64,000 nt of DNA, from the NCBI GenBank assembly GCA_016871195.1, contig VFZN01000003.1:189902-253901 (forward strand), read 5' to 3'. Under the pieces are notes generated by a model. It worked only from the letters and a program-made list of their open reading frames with translations, did no database searches and was not told the origin of the DNA. This document shows, one piece after another, positions 29,261 through 39,018 of the stretch (within the stretch, counting starts at the first letter, position 1; each line of letters opens with the position of its first letter). The position numbers and the translations under genes are program-made. The stretch is from Acidobacteriota bacterium (GTDB taxonomy: Bacteria > Acidobacteriota > Vicinamibacteria > Vicinamibacterales > UBA2999).

Positions 29261-29530
29261 ATGATCAAGATCGACATCGTCAACGAAGTCTCGCGACTCG
29301 CCGACATCACGAAGGTCAAGGCCGAACAGGCCGTCGACGCGGTGCTGGACGCCATGCGGCTCTCGATGCAGCGCGGCGAGCGCATCGAGTTGCGCGGCTT
29401 CGGCGTGTTCCAGGTCAAGCCACGCAAGCGCGGCATCGGCCGCAACCCGCGCACCGGCACCGAAGTGCGGATTCCGCCGGGACGCACGATCCGCTTCAAG
29501 CCCGGCAAAGACCTGCAGAATCTCGGCTGA
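29261..29530 (+). CDS. HU/IHF family DNA-binding protein
   Basis: MIKIDIVNEVSRLADITKVKAEQAVDAVLDAMRLSMQRGERIELRGFGVFQVKPRKRGIGRNPRTGTEVRIPPGRTIRFKPGKDLQNLG. Confidence 0.93.
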   Translation: MIKIDIVNEVSRLADITKVKAEQAVDAVLDAMRLSMQRGERIELRGFGVFQVKPRKRGIGRNPRTGTEVRIPPGRTIRFKPGKDLQNLG

Positions 29531-29535
29531 CCACC

Positions 29536-30471
29536 GTGGCACCGACGACAGATCCGGTGGGACGCCCGCTGCTGCTGCTGGCCCTCACCCTGTGCACCAC
29601 CACCCTCGTCGGCGGCTGCCATTACCTCGGTTTCGAACAGGCCTTCGACCCGTCATTCTCATGGCCGCCCCCAGACGCCGGGGCCAGCGCCGTCGCGCCA
29701 TTCCTCTCGCCGTCGTTCCTGCTGCCCGGCCTCTGGTACAGCCTGACCATTCTCGCCATCCTCGGCTGTCACGAAATGGGGCACGTTGTAGCCTGCCGCC
29801 ATCACGGCGTCGATGCCACCTGGCCCTACTTCCTGCCGGTACCCCTGCCTCTGACGGGGACCCTCGGGGCATTCATCCGCATCAGGTCACCGTTCCCGTC
29901 ACGGGTCGCGCTCTTCGACATCGGCATCGCCGGTCCCCTGGCCGGCGTGCTGGTGGCCATCCCCGCACTCGTCACCGGCCTGCTGCTGTCGGACCTCGTG
30001 CGCCTGCCGGACGACCAGAGTGGATTGATGGAACTCGGCGAACCCCTGCTCTTTCAACTGGCGGCCCGCGTGGTGTTCGGGCCAATTCCCGACGGATTCA
30101 CCATCAATATGCACCCCATGGCCTTCGCGGCCTGGTTTGGCCTGCTCGCCACGGCGCTGAACCTGTTTCCCATCGCGCAGCTCGATGGCGGTCACATCAG
30201 TTACGCCGTACTCGGCTCCCGAACACTCTGGGTGACGCGCTCGATGATCGCCGTCGCGCTCGGGCTCACGGTCCTGTCGTCCAGCTGGGGGGCGTGGACC
30301 GCCATGCTGCTCGGCATGCTGTGGCTCTCAGGCCTGCGGCACCCGCCCACGCTCGACGATGACCGCCCGCTCGACCGCCCGCGGCTGATCCTCGCTGCGG
30401 TCGCAGTGGTCATACTGGTGCTCTGCTTCACTCCGGTTCCACTCGAACCGTTTGTGACCGGCAATCGCTGA
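29536..30471 (+). CDS. Site-2 protease family (M50) membrane metallopeptidase
   Basis: GTG start in frame with 30471 stop; LGCHEMGHVVACRHHGV (HExxH) and LNLFPIAQLDGGHISYA. Confidence 0.88.
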   Translation: MAPTTDPVGRPLLLLALTLCTTTLVGGCHYLGFEQAFDPSFSWPPPDAGASAVAPFLSPSFLLPGLWYSLTILAILGCHEMGHVVACRHHGVDATWPYFLPVPLPLTGTLGAFIRIRSPFPSRVALFDIGIAGPLAGVLVAIPALVTGLLLSDLVRLPDDQSGLMELGEPLLFQLAARVVFGPIPDGFTINMHPMAFAAWFGLLATALNLFPIAQLDGGHISYAVLGSRTLWVTRSMIAVALGLTVLSSSWGAWTAMLLGMLWLSGLRHPPTLDDDRPLDRPRLILAAVAVVILVLCFTPVPLEPFVTGNR

Positions 30472-30491
30472 CGGCCTGCGAGCCCACGCAT

Positions 30492-32780
30492 TTAGAGCAT
30501 CGTCAGCGGATCGACATCGAGGGTCGCTCGACGGGCCACGTCGGGATGCACCTCGAGAGCCCGGCGCACGGCCTGCCCCATGGCCGTGCGGTGGGTGCCT
30601 TTGAGGAAAAATTGCGCGCGATAGTCGCCGCGCAGTCTGGCCAACGGAGCCGGGGCTGGCCCCATCACGATCAGGGTGTTGCTCGCGTCGCTTCGGACTG
30701 CGGCAGCCAGCACATGCGCGCCCTGCATCGCTTCGTCGTACGAGCGCCCCTTCACCACCACGTTGATCATGGCCACCTGCGGCGGATACCGCATGGCATG
30801 CCGATACGCCGCTTCCTTCTCGTAGAAGGTCTCGTAGTCGTGCGTGCGCGCCAGCGTGATGCTGTAGTGGGTCGGATACAGTGTCTGGATAATCGCTTCG
30901 CCCCGACGCTCGCCCCGACCCGCACGCCCCGCCACTTGCGTCAGCAACTGGAACGTCCGCTCTGCCGCGCGGAAATCGGCCAGGCCCAGGCCCACGTCTG
31001 CTGAAATCACGCCCACGAGCGTCACGTCAGGAAAATCGTGGCCCTTGGCAATCATCTGCGTGCCGACCAGCACATCGAGTTCGCGTCGGGCAAAGCGCTC
31101 AAGCAGACGCACCAGACTGCCGCGGCGACGGACGGTGTCGCGGTCAACCCGCGCAAGCCTGATTTCGGGAAACTGCGCGCGCAGTTCGGCCTCGACGCGG
31201 TCGGTGCCGATGCCGACGTGCTCGAGGTAGGGCGCGGCACACTGCGGACAGGTCGATGGCACGCCGCGGCTGTAATTGCAGTAGTGACACCGCGCCGTCC
31301 AGTGCCGGCGATCGGCACTGTCGGCGCCGGGCCCACTGCGCCGGCGATGAATGGCCAGCGAGACACTGCACTGGGGACACTCGAGCGAGTGCCCGCACTG
31401 CCGGCACAGCATGGCGGCCGCATACCCGCGCCGGTTGAGCAGAATCATCGCCTGCTCGCGTCGCTCGAGCCGCAGCTGCAGGGCCTCTCGCAGCGGGTCG
31501 CTGACAATGACCTCGCCGCCCGCCTCGGCCATCGCGTCGCGCATGTTCACGAGGCGCACGTCGGCCAGGGGACGATCGAGTACACGCCGCGCCAGCCGCA
31601 CGAGCTGATATCGTCCCGCCCGCGCATTGGCATAGGTCTCGAGCGCGGGCGTCGCCGAGCCGAGGATCACCACCGCGCCGGCTGCGCGCGCGCGCACCAC
31701 CGCGACATCACGCCCGTGATAGCGCGGTGTCTCATCCTGCTTGTAGGAACTGTCGTGCTCTTCGTCGACGATCAGCAGTCCGAGCCGCGCACACGGCGCG
31801 AACACCGCCGACCGGGTACCCACGATGACGTCGACCTCGCCCGATTGAATGCGGTGCCACTGGTCGTGGCGCTCGCCCTCCGCGAGGGCACTGTGCTGAA
31901 TGGCCACCCGATCCCCGAATCGTGAACGGAACAGGGCCGCCACCTGCGGGGTCAGGGCAATCTCGGGCACCAGCACCAGAGCCTGTCGCCCCGCGGAACG
32001 TGTGCGCTCGGCCAGTCGCAGATAGAGCTCGGTCTTTCCGCTGCCCGTCACGCCGTGCAGCAGCACCGGCGCAAACCGCTGCGCATCGACGAGGGCCGAC
32101 AGCGTCTCGAATGCGGCGGCCTGTTCGTCCGTGAGCCTGCGGCCCTCGACTGCCGCAACGACCGCCATGTGACGGCCATCGACGAACGGGTCACGTTCCA
32201 CACGCACGGTGCGCACCGAGAGCAGCCCGGCCGTGCGCAGCCGGGCCACGGCGCTGCGTGCTCCTCCTCTGGCGTCGAGTTCCGCGAGGCTCACACCGTC
32301 CGGCACCGAGGTCGCGGCGCGCAGCGTCAGCCGTTGCACGTCAGACATCCGGCGCCCCCCTGGCACGAGGGCCTGCGCGCCCGCCTCATCAGCGGCCAGC
32401 AGGTCGAGGCCGGCCGGCGTGATCGCCACGCGGCGCGCCGTCTTGAACGCGTCTGTGCGTCCCGTGAGTCCGTGCGGGGGCACGGCTACCGAGAGCGCGG
32501 CACCGGGACCAGCCAGGTAGTAGTCCGCCACCCAGAGCGCCAGCGCCACAACGTCGGGGGGAAGAAACGCCTCGGAATCGAGAACGGCGACCACATCCTT
32601 CAGGGCATGGCCTTCATCAGGCACCTCGACAGCCAGGACGATGCCAGTGACCTGCCGCGCCCCGAGCGGCACGGTGACCCGTGCTCCCACTGCGGGGCGC
32701 GGCAGTTCCGGCGGCACCCGGTAGGACAGCCGTCCCAGCGAGGGGACCGGGACGGCGACGGCAATCAGACAGGCAGGCAC
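30492..32780 (-). CDS. priA: Primosomal protein N' (replication restart helicase)
   Basis: LLHGVTGSGKTELYLRLAE, VDEEHDSSYKQDETPRYHGRDVAV, zinc-binding CRQCGHSLECPQC...CHYC...CPQC. Confidence 0.95.
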   Translation of the reverse strand: MPACLIAVAVPVPSLGRLSYRVPPELPRPAVGARVTVPLGARQVTGIVLAVEVPDEGHALKDVVAVLDSEAFLPPDVVALALWVADYYLAGPGAALSVAVPPHGLTGRTDAFKTARRVAITPAGLDLLAADEAGAQALVPGGRRMSDVQRLTLRAATSVPDGVSLAELDARGGARSAVARLRTAGLLSVRTVRVERDPFVDGRHMAVVAAVEGRRLTDEQAAAFETLSALVDAQRFAPVLLHGVTGSGKTELYLRLAERTRSAGRQALVLVPEIALTPQVAALFRSRFGDRVAIQHSALAEGERHDQWHRIQSGEVDVIVGTRSAVFAPCARLGLLIVDEEHDSSYKQDETPRYHGRDVAVVRARAAGAVVILGSATPALETYANARAGRYQLVRLARRVLDRPLADVRLVNMRDAMAEAGGEVIVSDPLREALQLRLERREQAMILLNRRGYAAAMLCRQCGHSLECPQCSVSLAIHRRRSGPGADSADRRHWTARCHYCNYSRGVPSTCPQCAAPYLEHVGIGTDRVEAELRAQFPEIRLARVDRDTVRRRGSLVRLLERFARRELDVLVGTQMIAKGHDFPDVTLVGVISADVGLGLADFRAAERTFQLLTQVAGRAGRGERRGEAIIQTLYPTHYSITLARTHDYETFYEKEAAYRHAMRYPPQVAMINVVVKGRSYDEAMQGAHVLAAAVRSDASNTLIVMGPAPAPLARLRGDYRAQFFLKGTHRTAMGQAVRRALEVHPDVARRATLDVDPLTML

Positions 32781-32784
32781 GGCC

Positions 32785-33519
32785 CTAGCGACGCGCGTCG
32801 GCCTGCAACAGCGCGCGCACCTTCTTCATGTCGTCCCAGACCTCACGCTTGGCGGCAGGATTGCGCAGCAGGTAGGCCGGATGGAAGGTGGGAATCAGCG
32901 TGCGCCCCTGAAAGTCGAACTCGCGCCCGCGCAGGCGGGTAATCGGATCGGTGGTCTGGAGCAGGCACTGCGCGGCAAACTTCCCGAGGGCCACAATCAC
33001 CAGCGGGTTGACGGTCTGCACCTGACGGAACAGGAACGGCGAACAGGCCGCCACTTCGTCAGGTTCCGGATTGCGATTGTCAGGCGGACGACACTTGATG
33101 ACGTTGGCGATGTACACCTGCTCGCGCGTCATGCCGATGGCTTCGATGATGCGGGTCAGCAACTGTCCGGCACGCCCCACAAACGGCAGTCCCTGCCGAT
33201 CTTCGTCTTCCCCGGGAGCCTCGCCGACAAACATCAGTCGTGCTTTCGGCGAGCCGCTGCCGAAGACCACGGTCGAACGGCCCCGTGTGCACAGCTTGCA
33301 GCGCACACAGGCGGGCCCGATCTCGTCCTGCAGGGCCTGCAGGGCGTGGGCAGGGTCATGCGCGGCACCGCTCTCAGCGGGAGCCACACCTGCCTCGGAC
33401 GGCGACGTCGACACCGCGATCGCGGCAGTGGCGGCACGGTGCCGCCACGCCGGGTCACGACTGACGCCGGTGACGCCGAGCTCGCGGAAAAACGCGAGAT
33501 GTTCCGCGAGATCACTCAT
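32785..33519 (-). CDS. Uracil-DNA glycosylase, Fe-S family 4-like
   Basis: [58 protein letters not shown]. Confidence 0.93.
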   Translation of the reverse strand: MSDLAEHLAFFRELGVTGVSRDPAWRHRAATAAIAVSTSPSEAGVAPAESGAAHDPAHALQALQDEIGPACVRCKLCTRGRSTVVFGSGSPKARLMFVGEAPGEDEDRQGLPFVGRAGQLLTRIIEAIGMTREQVYIANVIKCRPPDNRNPEPDEVAACSPFLFRQVQTVNPLVIVALGKFAAQCLLQTTDPITRLRGREFDFQGRTLIPTFHPAYLLRNPAAKREVWDDMKKVRALLQADARR

Positions 33520-34724
33520 GCGTGCGAGGCTGCGGGCAGCAGGCGTTCGATGCGGTCGAGAATCGCCCGCGCCACCTGCGCCTTGGGCTGCAGGGGCACG
33601 TCGATGACATCATTCGCCGAAATCAGCGTCACCGCGTTCTGGTCGACATCGAAGCCGGCGTCGGTGCGCGAGACATCGTTGGCCACGATGAGGTCGGCCT
33701 TTTTCCGCTCGAGCTTGCCACGGGCGTGGGCCAGCAGGTCGTGCGTCTCGGCGGCAAATCCCACCAGCACCGGATGCCCGTGCGCGCGTGAGGGCAGCGC
33801 ACCCACATCCGCGAGAATGTCTCTGGTGCGTCGCAGCGTCAGTACGAGCGGCCCATCGGCCTTGGCAATTTTCTGCGCCGCCGGGTCGAGCGTATAGTCG
33901 GCCACGGCTGCCGCCATGATCACGACATCGGCGTCACCCGCACGTGCCAGCACGGCTGCGTGCATATCGGCGGCACTGCGCACCGGCACCACTTCGGTCC
34001 CCGAGGGGGCCGGCACCCGGCTGGGACCACTGATCACCGTCACGCGGGCTCCTCGCCGCACGGCCTCGGCCGCCACCGCAAACCCCATGCGCCCGCTGGC
34101 GCGATTGCCGATGAACCGGACGGGATCGATGTCTTCGTACGTGGGACCTGCCGTGACCAGCACACGGCGTCCTGCCAGCGGCGAGGCGGGGCCACGCAGG
34201 GCGTCGCCCACAGCTGCGAGAATCTGGTCGAGCTCGGCCAGACGCCCCTGCCCCACCCACCCGCAGGCCAGATACCCCGACCCGGGATCGACAATCACTG
34301 CGCCCCGCTCGCGCAGCAGCGCGAGATTATGCGTCACCGCCGGATGGGTGTACATCTGGGAATTCATGGCCGGTGCCAGCACCACCGGTGCGCGCGTGGC
34401 GAGGAACATGGCGGTGAGGAAGTCATCCGCGTGCCCCTGTGCGAAGCGGGCAATCGTGTTTGCCGTGGCCGGGGCCACGATCAGCAGGTCGATGCGCGAA
34501 GCCAGGGCAATGTGCTCGATGTCGACGTTGCGGCCGGGCGACCACAGATCGGTCACTACCTCGCGTCCGGTGATGGCCTCAAGCGTCAGCGGCGTGATGA
34601 ACCGGCGGGCAGACCGGGTCATCACCGCCGTGACGGCGTGGCCGGCCTGCTGCAGGGCCCGGGCGATTTCGACCGCCTTGTATGCGCTGATGCCGCCGGT
34701 GATGCCGAGTGCGATCTCTGCCAT
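33516..34724 (-). CDS. coaBC: Phosphopantothenoylcysteine decarboxylase / phosphopantothenate-cysteine ligase
   Basis: [56 protein letters not shown]. Confidence 0.95.
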   Translation of the reverse strand: MAEIALGITGGISAYKAVEIARALQQAGHAVTAVMTRSARRFITPLTLEAITGREVVTDLWSPGRNVDIEHIALASRIDLLIVAPATANTIARFAQGHADDFLTAMFLATRAPVVLAPAMNSQMYTHPAVTHNLALLRERGAVIVDPGSGYLACGWVGQGRLAELDQILAAVGDALRGPASPLAGRRVLVTAGPTYEDIDPVRFIGNRASGRMGFAVAAEAVRRGARVTVISGPSRVPAPSGTEVVPVRSAADMHAAVLARAGDADVVIMAAAVADYTLDPAAQKIAKADGPLVLTLRRTRDILADVGALPSRAHGHPVLVGFAAETHDLLAHARGKLERKKADLIVANDVSRTDAGFDVDQNAVTLISANDVIDVPLQPKAQVARAILDRIERLLPAASHA

Positions 34725-34730
34725 GAAACC

Positions 34731-35354
34731 TCAGCGCTGGAACGAGGCCAGAATCTCCTCGGCCGTCACCCGCATCCGGTGGGTGCGCGACCGCTCGGCT
34801 GCGATGATCTCCTGCAGTCGAACGACCGTCGGCTCGAGCTGGTCGTTGACGGCAACATAGTCGTACTCGACGTAGCTCGGCACCTCGGCACGCGCCGTCG
34901 ACAGCCGCCGCTGCATCTGCTCTTCGGTGTCCTTGCTGCGTCCCCGCAGGCGGCGTTCGAGGACAGGAAACGAGGGAGGCAGCACGAAGATCGAGGTGTG
35001 GTCGATTCCGTGGGCCTTGACCTGCCGTGCGCCCTGCACGTCGATCACCATCACGACATCCTGCCCGGTGGCCATGAGTGCAGCGGTGTCGGCGGCCGCC
35101 GTGCCGTAGAGGTTGCCGAAGACGTCGGCCCACTCGAGGAACGCGCCCGCCGTGATCATCTCCTCGAACTGCTGCCGCGCGATGAAGTGGTAGTCGACCC
35201 CGTCACGCTCGCCCGGACGCGCCGGGCGTGACGTATACGACCGCGACATTCGCAGGTTCGGCAGGATCTGCACCAGGTGCTCGACGAGGGTCGTCTTGCC
35301 GGCTCCCGATGGGGCCGACACGATGAACAGCAACCCGCGCCGTCTATTCGACAT
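34731..35354 (-). CDS. gmk: Guanylate kinase
   Basis: LLFIVSAPSGAGKTTLVEHL, SYTSRPARPGERDGVDYHFI. Confidence 0.96.
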   Translation of the reverse strand: MSNRRRGLLFIVSAPSGAGKTTLVEHLVQILPNLRMSRSYTSRPARPGERDGVDYHFIARQQFEEMITAGAFLEWADVFGNLYGTAAADTAALMATGQDVVMVIDVQGARQVKAHGIDHTSIFVLPPSFPVLERRLRGRSKDTEEQMQRRLSTARAEVPSYVEYDYVAVNDQLEPTVVRLQEIIAAERSRTHRMRVTAEEILASFQR

Positions 35355-36234
35355 TCTGAACCTGCTCGCGCATACGCTCCAGCTCGGCCTTGGCGTCGAT
35401 GATGAGTTCAGTCACCACCAGGCCATCGGCCTTCGATCCCATCGTATTCACTTCCCGGTTCATTTCCTGCAAAAGAAAATCGAGCTTCCGGCCGCAGGCC
35501 TCGGGCCCCTCGCTCAGCGCCTGCCAATGCTGCAGGTGGGCCTGAAAGCGCGTCACCTCCTCGGCGATGTCTGATCGGGAGGCCACCCGCACCACCTCCT
35601 GCGCGAGCACTGCCGGATCAACTGGAAGGTCGTGGGCCAGCGTTCGTGCCCCTTCGAGCAACCGGGTCTCGAGTGCTGCCCGTCCCGTCTCGGCCGCCGA
35701 CACCAGCCGCCCCAGCCATCCCGCCAGTGTGTCCCGACGCGCTGACAGGTCGGCCGCCAGATGCCGGCCTTCCTCATGCCGCATCGATTCCAGCTGCCCC
35801 AGGGCCGCCTCGACCGCCGCATCGAGCAGCTCGGCCACCGCCGCCGGGGTCTCGCCGCCGTCGGCCAGGCGATCGCGCACCGACAACACCTGCGGCACCC
35901 GCAGCAGGTCGGCCGGAGACAGCGCCCCCTGCACGATGCCTTCGGAACGGGCCTCGGCCATGGCGGCCGCGAGCGCCTGCGCCACCGGCAGGTTCAGAAT
36001 GACATCGGGCACGGGGGCCTGGCGCCACTGCAGCGACACGCCCACGTCCACACGACCGCGCACCAGTCGCCCCTGGACCCTGGCCCTGATCGCGCCTTCA
36101 CGGTCCGCGAGGGCGTGCGGCAGACGAAGCTGCAGGTCGAGGAAGCGATGATTCACCGACTTGAGGGTGACCCCGATGGTGGCCAGATCGTTTTCGCGGG
36201 TCAGTGCGGCAAACCCGGTCATGCTGCGAATCAC
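35344..36234 (-). CDS. YicC/YloC family endoribonuclease
   Basis: MIRSMTGFAALTRE...VTLKSVNHRFLDLQLRLP; C-terminal REVNTMGSKADGLVVTELIIDAKAELERMREQVQNVE. Confidence 0.94.
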   Translation of the reverse strand: MIRSMTGFAALTRENDLATIGVTLKSVNHRFLDLQLRLPHALADREGAIRARVQGRLVRGRVDVGVSLQWRQAPVPDVILNLPVAQALAAAMAEARSEGIVQGALSPADLLRVPQVLSVRDRLADGGETPAAVAELLDAAVEAALGQLESMRHEEGRHLAADLSARRDTLAGWLGRLVSAAETGRAALETRLLEGARTLAHDLPVDPAVLAQEVVRVASRSDIAEEVTRFQAHLQHWQALSEGPEACGRKLDFLLQEMNREVNTMGSKADGLVVTELIIDAKAELERMREQVQNVE

Positions 36235-38015
36235 GGACGCTCCCCTTCTGCGGCGGCTCCTGAGGCCGTTGACGGCCCCCCGAGACTTCCATCATCCACC
36301 AGTTCCAGCTGATGCAGTCGCGCGTAGGCGCCGTCCGGCCGCGCCAGCAGGTCGTCGTGCCGTCCCAGCTCCACCACGCGACCATGCTCGAGAACGATGA
36401 TCACGTCGGCGCGCCGCACGGTCGACAGGCGGTGCGCAATGACAAACGACGTGCGGTTCTGCAGCAGGGTCGACAGCGCCTCCTGCACCAGGCGTTCCGA
36501 CTCGGAGTCAAGCGCCGAGGTGGCCTCGTCGAGAATGAGCAGCGGCGAGTTCTTGAGCAGCGCACGGGCAATGGCCAGTCGCTGACGCTGCCCGCCTGAC
36601 AGGCGCTGGCCCCGCTCGCCAATCGTCGTCTGGTAGCCCTGCGGTAACTGCACGATGAATTCATGCGCATGCGCGGCACAGGCGGCCGCCTCGATCTGCG
36701 CGGCACTGGCCTCCGGCACCCCGAAGGCGATGTTGTGCGCCACCGTATCGTCGAACAGCATCGTCTCCTGGGTGACGATGCCGATCTGGGCGCGCAGCGA
36801 CGCCAGCGTCAGCGCGCGCACATCGCGTCCGTCGATGCTGATCGCACCGCCCGTGACATCGTAGAAGCGCGGCAGCAGGTTCACCAGCGTCGACTTGCCG
36901 GCCCCGCTGCGTCCGACGATAGCCACCATCTGCCCGGCCTGCACGGTGAACGACACGCCTCGCAGCGCGTGCCGACCCTCGCCATCATTGTAGGCGAAGG
37001 CCACATCGTGAAAGACGATGCGGTCGTGAAACGACGGCAGGGGCGCTGCATCGGCCGCCTGGGTGACTTCAGTGTGGACATCGAGCAGTTCAAAAATCCG
37101 CTCGGCTGCGGCCATGGCCTGCTGCAGGTTGGCATTGACACGGCTCAGCTTCTTGATGGGCCCGTACATCAGGAGCAGCGCGGCCACAAACAGCGTGAAT
37201 TCGCCGGCGGTCAGGCGGCCGCTGGCAATCTCGCGGGTGCCATAGGTAAGGGCACCGGCAATCGCCACGCCGCCCAGAAATTCCATGAAGGGCGGCAGCA
37301 CCGCCAGCACCCGCGTGACCTTCATGTTCGAGCGGTAGAGGCCGCGAGCGGCCACGTCGAAGCGGGCGGCCTCGCGGGCCTCGGCGCCGAATGCCTTGAC
37401 GATGCGGTGGCCGCTGAAGGCTTCGGCGGCGACGTGCGACATGTATTCCAGCGCCTCCTGGCTCCACCGTGTGACGGTGCGGACGCGTTTGCCCAGACGC
37501 ACGAGCGGATAGACGATGAGCGGCGCAGCGGTCATGCAGACCAGCGCGAGCTTGGCGTCGTAGTAGAAGAGCAGACCCGCGTAGCCCACCAGGGCGAGCG
37601 ATTCACGGGCAAAATCGCCCACCGTCTCGGCGACGGCACGCTGCACCTGGCCGACATCGTTGCTGATGCGCGACAGCAACTGTCCCGTGGTGCGGCCCGC
37701 AAAGAACGCGGCCGACTGGTTCAGCAGATGCCTGAAGAGATCACTGCGCAGTTGCAGCACCACCCGCTGCCCGATGTCATCCATCAGATAGCTGGAAAAG
37801 TACGCGCCGATGCCCTTGGCGAGGTATGCCACGAGCAGCGTGACCACCACGAATCCCAGCCGTTCCTGCGCCGGCAGCACCTCATCGACGATGGGCTTGA
37901 TGAGCCAGGCGACGGCCGCCGACGCCGCACCGTAGAACACCATCGCCACACCGGCCCCGGCAATGAGGCCCCGATGCACCCGTGCGTAGGCCAGCAGGCG
38001 AAGGAACGCGGTCAT
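36231..38015 (-). CDS. ABC transporter, fused permease/ATPase (MsbA-like)
   Basis: Walker A GRSGAGKSTLVNLL, signature LSGGQRQRLAIARALLKNSPLLILDEATSALD. Confidence 0.93.
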   Translation of the reverse strand: MTAFLRLLAYARVHRGLIAGAGVAMVFYGAASAAVAWLIKPIVDEVLPAQERLGFVVVTLLVAYLAKGIGAYFSSYLMDDIGQRVVLQLRSDLFRHLLNQSAAFFAGRTTGQLLSRISNDVGQVQRAVAETVGDFARESLALVGYAGLLFYYDAKLALVCMTAAPLIVYPLVRLGKRVRTVTRWSQEALEYMSHVAAEAFSGHRIVKAFGAEAREAARFDVAARGLYRSNMKVTRVLAVLPPFMEFLGGVAIAGALTYGTREIASGRLTAGEFTLFVAALLLMYGPIKKLSRVNANLQQAMAAAERIFELLDVHTEVTQAADAAPLPSFHDRIVFHDVAFAYNDGEGRHALRGVSFTVQAGQMVAIVGRSGAGKSTLVNLLPRFYDVTGGAISIDGRDVRALTLASLRAQIGIVTQETMLFDDTVAHNIAFGVPEASAAQIEAAACAAHAHEFIVQLPQGYQTTIGERGQRLSGGQRQRLAIARALLKNSPLLILDEATSALDSESERLVQEALSTLLQNRTSFVIAHRLSTVRRADVIIVLEHGRVVELGRHDDLLARPDGAYARLHQLELVDDGSLGGPSTASGAAAEGERP

Positions 38016-39016
38016 GGGCGATCGGGTCGGTCGTCGTAGCCGCGGGGATGGGACCGGTGCCAGGCCCAGGCGTGCTGCACGATGGTCTCGAGGTCAGGAT
38101 GGCGAGGGTGCCAGCCCAGGGCCTGCGTGATGCGGTCGCTGGCCGCGTAGAGCGCCGAGGGGTCACCCTCGCGGCGTACGCCCATCTGCCACTGCACCGG
38201 TTGTCCGACGACACGCGAGACCGTGTCGATCACCTGCCGCACCGAATGCGGCTGGCCGGTGCCGACGTTGTAGATGCCCGACGCGCCCCCGGCCATCAGC
38301 ACATCAAGCGCACGCACATGCGCGTCGGCCAGATCGGTCACGTGAATGTAATCGCGCAGACAGGTGCCGTCGGGCGTCGGGTAGTCGTCGCCAAAGATCG
38401 TCAGTGGACGCCCACCGGTGGCGGCCTCAATCGCGCGTGGAATCAGATGAATCTCCGGCCAGTGATCTTCGCCGATCGATCCGTCGGGCTCGGCCCCGGC
38501 CGCATTGAAATAGCGCAGGGCGACGTAGCGCAGCCCGTCGGCCGTGGCCAAGTGTGGCAGGGCGCGCTCAATCGCCAGCTTCGTTTCGCCGTATGCGTTG
38601 ATCGGGCGCGGCGTCAGCGACTCGTCCATCGGCACGCGCTCGGGCTCGCCGTAGGTCGCGCACGTCGACGAGAACACCAGCACCCGTACGCCCGCACGCT
38701 GCATGGCGGTGAGCACGGCCAGCGATCCGGTGACGTTGTTGTGGTAATACCCCAGCGGGTCGCGCACCGACGCGCCGACATCGAGCCACGCGGCAAAGTG
38801 CATGACGGCGTCAATGGCGTGCCTCGCCAGTGCCGACTCGACCGCGGCCACCTCGTGCATGCCCGCGCGCACGAGTGGCACATCCGATGGCACGGCGACG
38901 GCGTGGCCAGCCGACAGATCGTCGAGCACCACCACCGCATGCCCCGCGCGCCGCAAGGCCCGGACGGCATGGCTGCCGATATACCCGGCGCCGCCGCACA
39001 CGAGGACACGCGCCAC
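38012..39016 (-). CDS. galE: UDP-glucose 4-epimerase
   Basis: VLVCGGAGYIGSHAVRALRRAGHAVVVLDDLSAGH; STCATYGEPERVPMDE; YGETKLAIE. Confidence 0.92.
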   Translation of the reverse strand: MARVLVCGGAGYIGSHAVRALRRAGHAVVVLDDLSAGHAVAVPSDVPLVRAGMHEVAAVESALARHAIDAVMHFAAWLDVGASVRDPLGYYHNNVTGSLAVLTAMQRAGVRVLVFSSTCATYGEPERVPMDESLTPRPINAYGETKLAIERALPHLATADGLRYVALRYFNAAGAEPDGSIGEDHWPEIHLIPRAIEAATGGRPLTIFGDDYPTPDGTCLRDYIHVTDLADAHVRALDVLMAGGASGIYNVGTGQPHSVRQVIDTVSRVVGQPVQWQMGVRREGDPSALYAASDRITQALGWHPRHPDLETIVQHAWAWHRSHPRGYDDRPDRP

Positions 39017-39018
39017 CG

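Noticed and set aside
36663-38039. 458-aa + ORF opposite the ABC transporter
   Set aside because: Shadow ORF antisense to Walker A/signature-containing transporter.
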